Below, piece after piece: positions 38,101-45,892 of a DNA stretch of 64,000 nucleotides. Source of the DNA: Chlorogloea purpurea SAG 13.99 (GTDB lineage: Bacteria > Cyanobacteriota > Cyanobacteriia > Cyanobacteriales > Microcystaceae); the NCBI GenBank assembly GCA_016903695.1, contig JADQBB010000018.1, forward strand, positions 1-64,000. Reading direction: 5' to 3'. How positions within the stretch are numbered: the first letter of the stretch is position 1; each line of letters starts with the position of its first letter. The notes beneath the pieces are model-generated. The model saw only the letters and a list, made by a program, of their open reading frames with translations. It ran no database searches and had not been told where the DNA came from. Made by a program: the position numbers and the translations under genes.

Positions 38101-38430
38101 ATGGGAAAAAGGACTCTCGGCGTAGGATGGATGTTCTAATTCATAGCGAAAATTATTCACATCTTGGGCGGACATGGTGATCATCACTTTTTCGATGTCT
38201 CTAAATAATATTTCCTCCCCGTGATAGGTGTTACCCGTCGCTAATCCCGAATTATTTAATGTGCCTTTATCCGTATCTATCTGTACGAAACTGACCACCG
38301 GTAAATTAGCTAAACTACCGTGTTGATCGATGATAAATCTCCTGATTCTCATCAACACATCTCGCCCTGTGCCGCCTAATCCTACACAAATCGTTCTTTT
38401 AATCTCTCTAGTTTGTTGGTCTTGACTCAT
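35128..38430 (-). CDS. Giant tubulin-like GTPase with coiled coils and C-terminal SHOCT motif
   Basis: An 1100-residue protein with an N-terminal tubulin/FtsZ-like domain (bacterial tubulin-like family, Tubulin_2). The first nucleotide loop is VGLGGTGRD (16-24), a T3-like loop is GIRPVGRLAFF (132-142), and the tubulin signature is CGGTGSGT (186-193). Residues about 450-770 are largely coiled coil, and the C-terminal 35 residues (LKELKQLLDEGTIDQQEY region) form a SHOCT-type oligomerisation motif. It lies between the VWA gene (15-base gap) and the ZorA-like gene (27-base gap) on the same strand. Probably a GTP-dependent assembling or switch protein; its role is not established. Confidence 0.88.
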   Translation of the reverse strand: MSQDQQTREIKRTICVGLGGTGRDVLMRIRRFIIDQHGSLANLPVVSFVQIDTDKGTLNNSGLATGNTYHGEEILFRDIEKVMITMSAQDVNNFRYELEHPSYAESPFSHIESWFDPRLKDQVKSIEDGAQGIRPVGRLAFFHNYRRFKQAIEAAEVRTRGHESAMLLQGYNIQPGLDVFVVGSLCGGTGSGTFLDVAYAIRNLYRNHTSLYGYLVVSPTLYGNAPTMRANVYAALKELNHYSTNGKSFEACYDKQHQVNVVEARPPFDFPYLISEKTFGDYQITEKGKLCNVIAYKIYLTIASEIGSQIRSYRDNFLKPEVMFGLDSHPFRMPQHYLTFGLSSIYFNRERMVNIALNRLTLRLVQFWANGAGQSPDSRELSERFLLQWATAKKVEDFIIGKLEEATRDNNKNFNQTLNAWKTSTESKIAESKNSQDMDNLKQNLPRELRNLFRTVQPGDTENIRGVWLTNLQKIQPSLTEILKNDIDEFLQDLLNPDKPEFSVDSCLGFLECLKTELSQAQRNLEERKQDSLGMQSPDKIDKILAEVKQEIEDIESRNKFPVSLFKGNQSSNIKMLILEIINKVVKIVKQNFNFSLVDWTLKSLENLQQHIALRLNQVQGFKVLVQNLEASYQKREEELKQANFNEMSGEAISTKQDVDQYLEGVNSRAQLVLSTHQVMESLGESSLFSLINRNRLKSDIQQLQESLNGIIAPLFKLSISTEFQAVMKAFMESYSIADTSRRLRQILDSAEPLLSLNLSDQRYFKELSVKRNDIISLKETDESEVKQFKRILMDEIGVPDNCFKPIQKEDEILIISQYGGFPLRIINDLRDMKEQYMMQRKSNSTLHNDYRTQFIEIVPTEAKMIEELELILYPCLAFQQLPFNRDTGRYQFDYYDELHAKHYPLSLNGSWREALEELVLSRNMVNELRRRLQVVETEIFANPQIFESDYLPLVREFLQEVEMLTEKDANFLYKSKVGGENETIDSTPKEGIISRYISDLRRRLKDIHTKSLASGEPGQTSGFTSRQARLTPQVATVENESHEVNGHNTSKVSSAVNVSSPPSKSTLEIIKALKELKQLLDEGTIDQQEYEKLKKNIYI

Positions 38431-38445
38431 GGTAGCTATCTCTAG

Positions 38446-39564
38446 TTATTTACGGTTAATTTGTATGGTTAAATCGAAGGGCTTTTTATTTTGGGGACAT
38501 TCAATTCTTAATAAGGAATTTTCTATTTTTATCGGGCGCGTAACTTCCTCGTCTTTATAGAATATTGACCCCTGTTGAGTCGGTTTTAAGTATAAGTTGT
38601 TACCCTGTCTCTCCAGATAACCTCGAATATCTTCCCCAGGGCAATAAATTGAGTTGAATCCATCATCACCTATAGGAATTTTCTGCTTATTTTTTAACTT
38701 ACATTTTTGTGTCTCCCTCTCTTCATCGGAATCGAACCTGATTTCTAACTCCCAAGGCTTTGCCAAACTCATTAAATGCCTTAGTAGTGCTACAGCCCCG
38801 ATTAACCCGATTCCGCAAATTAATCCTGGTAGCCATAATTTTCCTATCAGGTATTGATTCACCAAACAGCTTTCTTTCCCTCCTGGCGCGGGTGTGCAGA
38901 ATTCCTGTACCGTAGCGGGCAGATCAACTATGGATAAATCGGTCGTCTTACTCAGGGATTTTTCCCTCGTATTTAGAGGTAAAGCATTAAGCCATTTTTC
39001 GCGATCGATGCTTTCGGGTGATGTGGCTATTCTAAAAGGACTATCGGCGGGCGTTTCCACCCAAGTATTGGAATCGATACCCGGTTTTGTATTTAGCGGC
39101 GCGTCGGTAATCCATACCACCGATTGAGATTTTACCCTCTCCCCGTCACCCAGGCGACACTGATTGAGTCGGGCGATTCCCTGATAAATCGATAATTCGG
39201 CCCGCTGTATATCTGTATTGCGGATGTTGGGGTTAGACTCCCAGGGAATAATGCTTAAGATTTTGTCTACATCCTCTTTACCTTGAAAGCGGATGGGATT
39301 GGCGAAAGGTTTATTAGCCCCCAGGATGGGATTTATATCGGACGCGAAGGGCACGACGTATACCGTATCGCCGGGGCGTAAACTATCCTCGATGATCTGC
39401 CGTAGACGTATACGCCCCTGGTCGTTAAATTCTACGCTACCCGTGAGATCGATCGCTAAGACCACATCCCGCCCCCGGAAACGGGAGACGAGATTCAATC
39501 CCGCTTTTTGCCACGAGTTTAAAGCTTCTCCTGGGGTTACGCTGGAGCAATCACCGGTTTTCAT
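38446..39564 (-). CDS. VWA-domain membrane protein
   Basis: A 372-residue protein, first gene of the five-gene operon. The von Willebrand A domain (about 30-190) has a MIDAS-like DLTGS (D39, T41, S43; Ser replaced by Thr at the second position) and a downstream VVWITDAP. A transmembrane helix lies at about 243-261, followed by a beta-rich C-terminal domain of about 105 residues (ELEIRFDSDEE onward) reminiscent of a small sandwich fold. Cysteines at 223 and 233 just before the helix suggest a disulfide, but there is no N-terminal signal peptide and an upstream in-frame stop excludes a longer start. Topology is therefore unclear. Confidence 0.85.
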   Translation of the reverse strand: MKTGDCSSVTPGEALNSWQKAGLNLVSRFRGRDVVLAIDLTGSVEFNDQGRIRLRQIIEDSLRPGDTVYVVPFASDINPILGANKPFANPIRFQGKEDVDKILSIIPWESNPNIRNTDIQRAELSIYQGIARLNQCRLGDGERVKSQSVVWITDAPLNTKPGIDSNTWVETPADSPFRIATSPESIDREKWLNALPLNTREKSLSKTTDLSIVDLPATVQEFCTPAPGGKESCLVNQYLIGKLWLPGLICGIGLIGAVALLRHLMSLAKPWELEIRFDSDEERETQKCKLKNKQKIPIGDDGFNSIYCPGEDIRGYLERQGNNLYLKPTQQGSIFYKDEEVTRPIKIENSLLRIECPQNKKPFDLTIQINRK

Positions 39565-39693
39565 ACAGGTTTATCTTTTGGCGGTCTCTTTTAGAATTCC
39601 CGATCGGCTCCGAAAAATTACTAACTCTGTAAAATGATTTGTAGTGGCGTTGATAGTGAAGATACCCTAAAATTATCAATCATTGGCTATCTC
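39565..39693. promoter_or_regulatory. Divergent promoter region between the VWA-tubulin-motor operon and the XPB helicase gene
   Basis: 129 AT-rich bases separate the two start codons (from ATG 39694). Both transcripts must start here or inside the neighbouring coding sequence, so a shared control region is likely. I see no convincing -10/-35 pair or operator palindrome. Confidence 0.4.
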
Positions 39694-41370
39694 ATGTCCT
39701 ATAACCCTGAAAACGCTCTTATAGTACAGAGCGATCGCACCATCCTCCTCGAAGTTCATTCCCCCAGGGCCGAAGAAGCTAGAGGAGCGATCGCACCGTT
39801 CGCCGAACTCGTTAAAAGTCCCGAACATATCCACACCTACCGCCTCACCCCCTTAAGCATCTGGAACGCGCGGGCCTCGGGTTTAGAAGTGCAATCGATG
39901 CTAGATGCCCTGACCCAGAACTCAAAATATCCAGTGCCGTCAGCGGTGATTCAAGAAATCGGGGCATTGGGAAATCGTTACGGACTCACCCGCCTAGAAC
40001 GCTCAGAAGACGGCTTTTCCCTTATACTCATGGTTGCCGATGAACCTCTAGCGGAATTGTTACGGCGGGAAGATGCCGTCGCACCCCTTTTAGAAAAACG
40101 ACTCTCTCCCCTCTCTTTTCAAGTTAACAGTGGTCATCGGGGATTGCTGAAAAAAGCCCTCGTAGAAGTAGGTTATCCCGCCCAAGATTTAGCCGGATAT
40201 ATCGCCGGGGATGCTTTACCGATAAAACTACGTGACGTGGCCAATAGTGGACAGCCTTTTATTTTGCGTCCCTATCAAAAAGAAGCGGCGGAAGCCTTCT
40301 ATCAGTCGGGACAAGTTCAAGGAGGTAGCGGGGTCATCTGTCTTCCCTGCGGGGCGGGTAAGACTATAGTGGGTATGACCGCTATGGCGCAGGTGCAGGA
40401 AAACACCCTCATTCTCACCACCAGTTTAACCTCGGTGCGGCAGTGGCACAGGGAAATATTAGATAAAACCCAGTTGCCGGAATCAGCGATCGCTGAATAC
40501 TCTGGAGAGAAAAAGTCCACGGGGCCGGTTACTATCGCCACTTACCAAATCCTCACCTATCGCTCTCAAAAAGATGGCGATTTCCCCCACTTCTCCCTGT
40601 TTCAAGCCCGCTCTTGGGGCTTGATCATCTATGACGAAGTTCACCTGCTGCCGGCTCCCGTTTTCCGTATCACGGCAGAATTACAAGCGAGAAGACGTTT
40701 AGGATTGACCGCAACTTTAATCAGGGAAGATGGCAAAGAAGGAGATGTATTCGCTCTCATCGGCCCGAAACGCTATGACGTGCCCTGGCGAGAATTGGAA
40801 TCCCAAGGTTTTATCGCTACAGCCAGTTGTAAGGAAATACGGATTCCCCAAGACCAAGCGCAACAGATGGAGTATGCACTAGCGCCCAATCGTAATCAAT
40901 TCCGTATCGCCGCGGAAAATCCTCGTAAGGTGGCGGTAGTTCAGAAGTTGATTCAAGAGGAAGCGGGGCACAAGATACTGATTATCGGTGAATATCTCGA
41001 GCAACTGGAACTATTGGCTAAAACTACTAATTTCCCTTTGATCACGGGGAAAACCGCCCAGAAAAAACGAGAGGAACTTTATCAACGGTTTCGGGATGGT
41101 CAATTGGGGGGATTGGTATTATCGAGGGTGGGTAACTTCGCCTTGGATTTACCCGATGCGGATGTGTTGATTCAAGTGTCGGGGAAGTATGGATCGAGAC
41201 AAGAGGAAGCCCAAAGACTGGGGCGAATTTTGCGCCCTAAATCCGATGCTAGAACCGCGAGATTTTATACTTTAGTCACCCTGAGAACTTGCGAAGAAAA
41301 TTTCGCCCGTCACCGACAACTATTTTTAACCGAGCAGGGATATGGCTATCAAATCGAGATTTTGGATTGA
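39694..41370 (+). CDS. XPB/Rad25-type DNA helicase
   Basis: A superfamily 2 DNA helicase of 558 residues from ATG 39694 (MSYNPENALIVQ; an upstream GTG/ATG frame extension to 39634 looks non-homologous). The N-terminal 190 residues contain the XPB damage-recognition-like and helicase-associated part (LTPLSIWNARASG). Motor motifs are Walker A LPCGAGKT, Walker B YDEVH, motif III LGLTAT, motif V-like GNFALDLPDAD and motif VI QEEAQRLGRILRP. Bacterial XPB proteins unwind DNA in repair-like roles. Its usual helicase-associated companion lies at 42149-44335. It is divergent from the VWA-tubulin-motor operon, so shared regulation is possible. Confidence 0.92.
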   Translation: MSYNPENALIVQSDRTILLEVHSPRAEEARGAIAPFAELVKSPEHIHTYRLTPLSIWNARASGLEVQSMLDALTQNSKYPVPSAVIQEIGALGNRYGLTRLERSEDGFSLILMVADEPLAELLRREDAVAPLLEKRLSPLSFQVNSGHRGLLKKALVEVGYPAQDLAGYIAGDALPIKLRDVANSGQPFILRPYQKEAAEAFYQSGQVQGGSGVICLPCGAGKTIVGMTAMAQVQENTLILTTSLTSVRQWHREILDKTQLPESAIAEYSGEKKSTGPVTIATYQILTYRSQKDGDFPHFSLFQARSWGLIIYDEVHLLPAPVFRITAELQARRRLGLTATLIREDGKEGDVFALIGPKRYDVPWRELESQGFIATASCKEIRIPQDQAQQMEYALAPNRNQFRIAAENPRKVAVVQKLIQEEAGHKILIIGEYLEQLELLAKTTNFPLITGKTAQKKREELYQRFRDGQLGGLVLSRVGNFALDLPDADVLIQVSGKYGSRQEEAQRLGRILRPKSDARTARFYTLVTLRTCEENFARHRQLFLTEQGYGYQIEILD

Positions 41371-41398
41371 GAATGGCTCGGATAATTTTTTTAAGATA

Positions 41399-41719
41399 TT
41401 AGTTTTTAGAAATGACCAGCATTTCTCTGATTGTTGGCGACCGGAATCCGAAAATAATGTCTTCGGGAGATACGCCGTAATCTATCAGTTCTCGTTCAAC
41501 ATAAATTTCGGTACTATTGTGCTGTAGCCAAATTTTACCCTCAATTATGTCTAACTGCATGGCACAGCCATAGATCCGATAGTCGTTTCGCCATTCGTTA
41601 TGTATCACGAGATAGCGATCTCTTTCCTTATCAAAAACTAATTGAGCATTATGATCTTTTTTACAAAAATTCATGAGTAAATCTTGCACGATATGACGAT
41701 ATTGGTTTACTCGATCCAT
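41399..41719 (-). CDS. XisI-like protein
   Basis: A 106-residue protein of the XisI family, first described as an fdxN-element excision controlling factor in heterocystous cyanobacteria but spread widely as a mobile gene pair. Typical stretches are QYRHIVQDLLM at the start, GCAMQLDIIEGKIWLQHN and GVSPEDIIFGFRSPTIRE near the end. It overlaps xisH by 13 bases. No excisable nif element is visible, so the pair is probably toxin-antitoxin-like or defence-related cargo. Confidence 0.93.
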   Translation of the reverse strand: MDRVNQYRHIVQDLLMNFCKKDHNAQLVFDKERDRYLVIHNEWRNDYRIYGCAMQLDIIEGKIWLQHNSTEIYVERELIDYGVSPEDIIFGFRSPTIREMLVISKN

Positions 41720-42123
41720 TGTTCTAATACCTCAAGTTTAGGATTGTAAACGATCAGCCGGACTTGATAACGCTCGATCGCAGTCTTGGCAGGCTCGAAC
41801 CGAAGAAACATCCGGTATGTATCGATCGGCACGGCCAAGTAAAGAACGCGCTCGGGTTCGTCGGAGATTTCTAAAGCGATGCGGTAGTTGAGAAATTGAC
41901 CTAGTGCGGTATGGAACTCGGAAACGGTTGAACTTCCCGCGAAGCTTTTCACCTCTACAGCTATTTTACGCCCTTCTTTCTCGGCGGCGATAGCTTCTTC
42001 GGCAGCTAGATCGATGTAGAGGTCGGATACTCCATAGCGTATGGGGTAAGGATCGTGGGTTATTTTCCAACCTTCTTTTTCAAGACCTATTTTGACTATA
42101 TTATAAAATAAATCTTTTGCCAT
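41707..42123 (-). CDS. XisH-like protein (nuclease-fold)
   Basis: A 138-residue XisH family protein. ATG 42123 (MAKDLFYNIV) is preferred over a TTG at 42132. The sequence GVSDLYIDL and, after a short helix, KIAVEVKSF fits the D-(x)n-ExK pattern of restriction-endonuclease folds, as known for XisH. EFHTALGQFLNYRIAL follows. It precedes and overlaps xisI. The pair sits between two genes (XPB helicase and its helicase-associated partner) that are usually adjacent, so it looks inserted. Confidence 0.93.
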   Translation of the reverse strand: MAKDLFYNIVKIGLEKEGWKITHDPYPIRYGVSDLYIDLAAEEAIAAEKEGRKIAVEVKSFAGSSTVSEFHTALGQFLNYRIALEISDEPERVLYLAVPIDTYRMFLRFEPAKTAIERYQVRLIVYNPKLEVLEQWIE

Positions 42124-42148
42124 AAGGTTCAAAAATTATCAAGGACAT

Positions 42149-44335
42149 TTATTTATCAACTTTTAAATCATCGGTGATCGTTAACCCTAATAGGGCTAAT
42201 TTTTGTTGCAGGGGTTTCACTTCGCTTTTATTAATTAATAAAAACCCATAACCTAAAATACCCACCCAATAATTTTTAAATTGTTCGTGTTTTGTCACTA
42301 AATCAAAAACTTCTGCATCGGGACAATGTAAAACCAATACTTGGGCCAATTCTACTTTTTTATACTGCCCCGCCCATCCTTTTAAAGCCACCCCTAAATA
42401 TTTCGGCATCGCCGCTATCAATCTATTTTTGAGAGTATCGAGCAAGTCATTAATATTACCCCCCGATCGCACAGCTTGTTGAACCGATTCTGATGTTAAT
42501 TGCCAAACGGTTTCCGATTGCCTATCCGCCCATCTGTCCAAATAATCCGGTAAAAGAAAATCTGCCTTTGTAGTTACTGTGATCTTTCCCCCCTCCGTCG
42601 CCGATAAACAGCGGGGTAAAGGTTTGGTATAGTCTATGGTGGTCTCGATCGAAGTTTTAGAGGGGCTTTGTCCCGACGCGAGCAAGAAAAAGCGATCGCC
42701 TATACATTTACCTTGTAATTTTTCCTTGGCTACCGTATCTTGACGTGCTTTCTCGTTGGGGAACTCTAATAATTTCGTGCATGGATATAAGCTAATTTCT
42801 TCTCGTAATCGTCCCCAGGAATTTAAATCCACCACTACATTCTGGGGCAGGGGAATAGAACAACCCTTTCGCAATCCCTCTAGTAAATCCGTTAAAGATG
42901 AACCCTTTTCCAGCGATCGATACACCGATTCCCTAGTTAATTGATAGACGGCGACGTGCTGTTCTACTTTAATCCTCTCGGCATGACGTTCTAAGAAAGC
43001 TAGTCCCTTGGAATCGGTAGCGCTCAAATAAACGACTATCTCGAAATTAGGTTGGACTAGCCAAGAAGCTTGGGCGGAGTTCGCGGATAAGTTCTCAGAA
43101 TCGAAACCGGGATCTAGTATCTGTTTTCCTAAAGGTGTCAAGCGAAAATAGAGAGGTTGGCCCTTCGGCGAATCGATTTCCACGATTCCCAAAAAGTACA
43201 GCCAAGTGGTTAACATTTTCTCGAAAAATTGACGTTCGTTTTGTAACCAATCTAGACGGAGTTTATCAAGAGTGCCGGATTTTTGAGCGTTTTTATATAT
43301 CAAAAATAATCGGGGACTCGTCCCTAGATTCAGAGAAAAATATCTACTGATACGATCGTACAAGCCTTGGTCTAATTCATCGAGAGACCAGAAGACTCCT
43401 GTATCCACAGGTAAAGACTTCAAAACCAAGAAGAAAATCACCCGCGCTTCTACATAAATATTCGGGTCGCTCCAATACCGTAAGCTCCATTCTTGCCAAT
43501 TTTTCAGGCCCATGAAGTTCCTTAATAAGGGTATGATTTGCTCCCGGTATGAACAAGAGGCAAATTCTTCTATTGGCTTTGACAATTCTATAGAGTCTCC
43601 CGTTTGATTTAAACCCAACCAATCGGCATCGTATAAAACAGTAATGAGCGCCAAAATTGGCGAGGGAAATTCCCAACCATCGAAGTTGTTTTTGCTATCT
43701 CCCCATTTGATAAGTCTCGCCAATTTTTTCACGTCATTAACTCGTAAATCCCCCGTTCTCGTCATTTTTAAGCCGCCTAAATTATCGATGGACTGCAAAA
43801 TGCCGATCAATTCTAATGAAACCACCGCCGGTTGACGGAATGTGGAAGTGACGGACTCATGAACCGGTGTCAGATTTAAAGGTTGGAAAACAAGGCTGTC
43901 AACGCTATCTAGTAGGCGATAATCGCTAAAAAGTGCAGTTTTTTCGTCAACGGTGGCCGAGAAAAAACGCCGATCGTTACTGGGTAAAAACAGGCATTTA
44001 GCGATTAAAGAATAAGCGATATTTTTAATCTGGTCGGTATCATTGGAGCGGGGCAGGGCCACGCCGGTGGCGATGATGCCCAGTCCCAAGGTGCTGACTT
44101 TTATCGTCCCGCCGCTCATTTTCGCCAAGAACAGGGCGTTGCGCTCGTAGGGCTCTAAAGAATTAACCACCTCCCTGACTTTTTCTGGATTGGCTAATCC
44201 CTCGTTGATCAGACGGATACATTGGGCTTTCACTAATTTTTCGTGCCCGCCCCAAATCGATGCGGCTTTTTTTAATTCTTCGCTACTGGCTCTATCGAGA
44301 TACGGGGTGATTTGTAGGGGATTGGGGTTGACCAT
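42149..44335 (-). CDS. Helicase-associated (Helicase_C_3/XPB-partner) protein
   Basis: A 728-residue protein lacking helicase motor motifs. Twice it shows the helicase-associated unit seen with XPB: a WLVQPNFEIVVYL strand-rich start, QLTRESVYRSLEKG and PLPQNVVVDLNSWG at about 435-530, and a second degenerate copy with LTSESVQQAVRSGG near 620. The N-terminal 300 residues are helical with predicted winged helices (TLGLGIIATGVALP, ELIGILQSIDNLGG). In other bacteria such genes accompany an XPB-type helicase, which is here 0.8 kb away in opposite orientation. Likely a DNA-binding accessory subunit. Confidence 0.85.
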   Translation of the reverse strand: MVNPNPLQITPYLDRASSEELKKAASIWGGHEKLVKAQCIRLINEGLANPEKVREVVNSLEPYERNALFLAKMSGGTIKVSTLGLGIIATGVALPRSNDTDQIKNIAYSLIAKCLFLPSNDRRFFSATVDEKTALFSDYRLLDSVDSLVFQPLNLTPVHESVTSTFRQPAVVSLELIGILQSIDNLGGLKMTRTGDLRVNDVKKLARLIKWGDSKNNFDGWEFPSPILALITVLYDADWLGLNQTGDSIELSKPIEEFASCSYREQIIPLLRNFMGLKNWQEWSLRYWSDPNIYVEARVIFFLVLKSLPVDTGVFWSLDELDQGLYDRISRYFSLNLGTSPRLFLIYKNAQKSGTLDKLRLDWLQNERQFFEKMLTTWLYFLGIVEIDSPKGQPLYFRLTPLGKQILDPGFDSENLSANSAQASWLVQPNFEIVVYLSATDSKGLAFLERHAERIKVEQHVAVYQLTRESVYRSLEKGSSLTDLLEGLRKGCSIPLPQNVVVDLNSWGRLREEISLYPCTKLLEFPNEKARQDTVAKEKLQGKCIGDRFFLLASGQSPSKTSIETTIDYTKPLPRCLSATEGGKITVTTKADFLLPDYLDRWADRQSETVWQLTSESVQQAVRSGGNINDLLDTLKNRLIAAMPKYLGVALKGWAGQYKKVELAQVLVLHCPDAEVFDLVTKHEQFKNYWVGILGYGFLLINKSEVKPLQQKLALLGLTITDDLKVDK

Positions 44336-44353
44336 ATTTTACCGACGCGAGAA

Positions 44354-44563
44354 TTATAGAACCTTGGGTAAGTGTCCGAGTTTTTTTAACTTGGTTAACA
44401 GGGTTTCCATCTGTCCCGGTGACACGATCGCTACCCGCTCATCCAGGCGTTTAATTATAAGATGACCTGTTCTCTTGTCCGATAGTAGCGTGTCCAGTAA
44501 CAGGGGGTTGGCCACTTCGATCATTGGTAAATTTTCGTGAACCGTTATCTGTTTCTTTTTCAT
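44354..44563 (-). CDS. Small hypothetical protein
   Basis: A 69-residue protein with no signal peptide or membrane segment. It overlaps the glycerate kinase gene by 4 bases and lies 18 bases before the helicase-associated gene, so it is transcribed with them. The strand-helix pattern (GHLIIKRLDERVAIVSPGQM, then a Lys-rich helix) could be an antitoxin-like or SpoVT-like fold, but nothing is specific. The overlaps support it being real. Confidence 0.6.
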   Translation of the reverse strand: MKKKQITVHENLPMIEVANPLLLDTLLSDKRTGHLIIKRLDERVAIVSPGQMETLLTKLKKLGHLPKVL

Positions 44564-45450
44564 ACAATTGGTTCGTCCCTATCTTTAGCGTATATTTTCC
44601 CGGTGGTTCGATCGTTCTTTATTTCTACCACCATATGAGCCTCTTGCAGTAGCGGTTGAATAAATATTTCTGGATGTAAGGCTTTCCAGAAGTATTTAAC
44701 AAACTCTTCTATTTCTGAATCGGACATTCCCCCTTTACCTTGAAGGCGCATTTTTCGTTCGGCTTCTTTACGCCACTGTAAGCTGAAACGATAGTCGAGA
44801 GGGTGGAGGATTAAAAGTTCGTCGATACATTCCCACAGGGGTAAATAGTCCCATAAGCGATCGTTACAATCACGGGCGAATTGTTGGTCATCCGGGGTCA
44901 CTATCGGGTCTGGAGGTGAATCGAATGAGTTTGATTGCACGGGTTTCATACCGACAAACCAACCTTCTAATAAGAGAATATCCGCCGATTGAATTTCCAC
45001 GGGTGCGATCCTATCTCCTTGCCCCGAATGTAGGGACTTATCGAAACCCGGTAGGGATAGGGGGAATTCGCCCCGTTTAAAATCTGTTATTACTTGCCGC
45101 CCCAGATCTATATCGTGGGTTCCAGGGGGGCCGCGCCAGATCAAACGAGGGTCTCGTTGACGCAATTCTTGACGTTGGCTGTAGGTTTTGTAGAGATCAT
45201 CGATCGAGAAGACGATGACAGGTATATCCCAATGATTTAAGATTGTCTTAAGAATTCTAGTGAGGGTAGTTTTTCCCGTACCTTGAGGTGCGAGGATACC
45301 CTGCACGAAAGGTTTTCGCTTATTCTTTAAATTCGTCGCTAAAGGCAACCAGAGACGTTGAAAATTGGCGAAATTACTATCGGGACAACCTAATCTCAAT
45401 ATCTCACATTCCCGCGCCACCTCAGTCCAAATTTCTATAATTGATGTCAT
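44560..45450 (-). CDS. glyK: D-glycerate 3-kinase (plant/cyanobacterial GLYK type)
   Basis: A P-loop kinase that phosphorylates D-glycerate to 3-phosphoglycerate, the last step of the photorespiratory 2-phosphoglycolate pathway. The 296-residue protein has Walker A APQGTGKTT (about 54-62), FSIDDLYKTYSQR, the conserved RGPPGTHDIDLG loop and the acid LLLEGWFVG. These match the plant-type GLYK family, unrelated to bacterial GlxK. The C-terminal EFVKYFWKALHPE is also typical. It heads a minus-strand run including the helicase-associated gene and xisHI. Confidence 0.93.
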   Translation of the reverse strand: MTSIIEIWTEVARECEILRLGCPDSNFANFQRLWLPLATNLKNKRKPFVQGILAPQGTGKTTLTRILKTILNHWDIPVIVFSIDDLYKTYSQRQELRQRDPRLIWRGPPGTHDIDLGRQVITDFKRGEFPLSLPGFDKSLHSGQGDRIAPVEIQSADILLLEGWFVGMKPVQSNSFDSPPDPIVTPDDQQFARDCNDRLWDYLPLWECIDELLILHPLDYRFSLQWRKEAERKMRLQGKGGMSDSEIEEFVKYFWKALHPEIFIQPLLQEAHMVVEIKNDRTTGKIYAKDRDEPIV

Positions 45451-45892
45451 ATTCTTTTATACATTCATCCACACAATATCTTCATATTCATTGATTATTC
45501 TAAGAATACATCATGGAATAAGAAAGGTTTTAATTGTGCCCGATTAATATCTCGCATTCAAGTTTTGTGTCAAAACGAATGGTTGCTAAAACATTTTTAT
45601 TAATTTGACTATTATCATGACCTAAAGTACGAAGTCTGCAGTATAAAAGAGCGTTCACAGTTTGATAGATATAAAAAATAGATAATTTAGCAAACTGTGT
45701 AAGCATACTCATGAGACTTTTTTGAGGGAAATGGTAGTTTGTGTTAACGAATCAACAACATTTATTTCGTGCTATTTCTCTACAATAGGGGGGGAATATG
45801 AAAAACTTGTGACATCTTGTGACATAAGTAAGATTTAGAGAAAATTTGGGAATTATAGGGTGATGGACGTTTAAAAGTATCTTACCTAGGCA
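45451..45892. other. Intergenic region before the response regulator gene
   Basis: 442 AT-rich bases with no convincing gene. It contains a perfect inverted repeat CACAGTTTG/CAAACTGTG (45656-45699), a short minus-strand ORF (45530-45712) that I do not accept, and the tandem CTTGTGACAT repeat close to the regulator gene. No Shine-Dalgarno sequence is obvious before ATG 45893. Confidence 0.5.
45806..45825 (+). promoter_or_regulatory. Tandem CTTGTGACAT repeat, candidate OmpR-type operator
   Basis: Two perfect adjacent copies of CTTGTGACAT, 67 bases before the start of an OmpR-family regulator. Tandem half-sites with a 10-11 base period are the usual binding mode of this family, so the site could be autoregulatory. 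This is inference from layout. Confidence 0.45.

Noticed and set aside
31382-39564. Calling the operon a Zorya system
   Set aside because: Only the ZorA- and ZorB-like subunits fit. No ZorC, ZorD, ZorE or type III effectors lie in the operon; the tubulin and VWA genes are not Zorya components I know.
45530-45712. 60-codon ORF on the minus strand
   Set aside because: No ribosome binding site, no recognisable family, lies in an AT-rich intergenic region and overlaps an inverted repeat.
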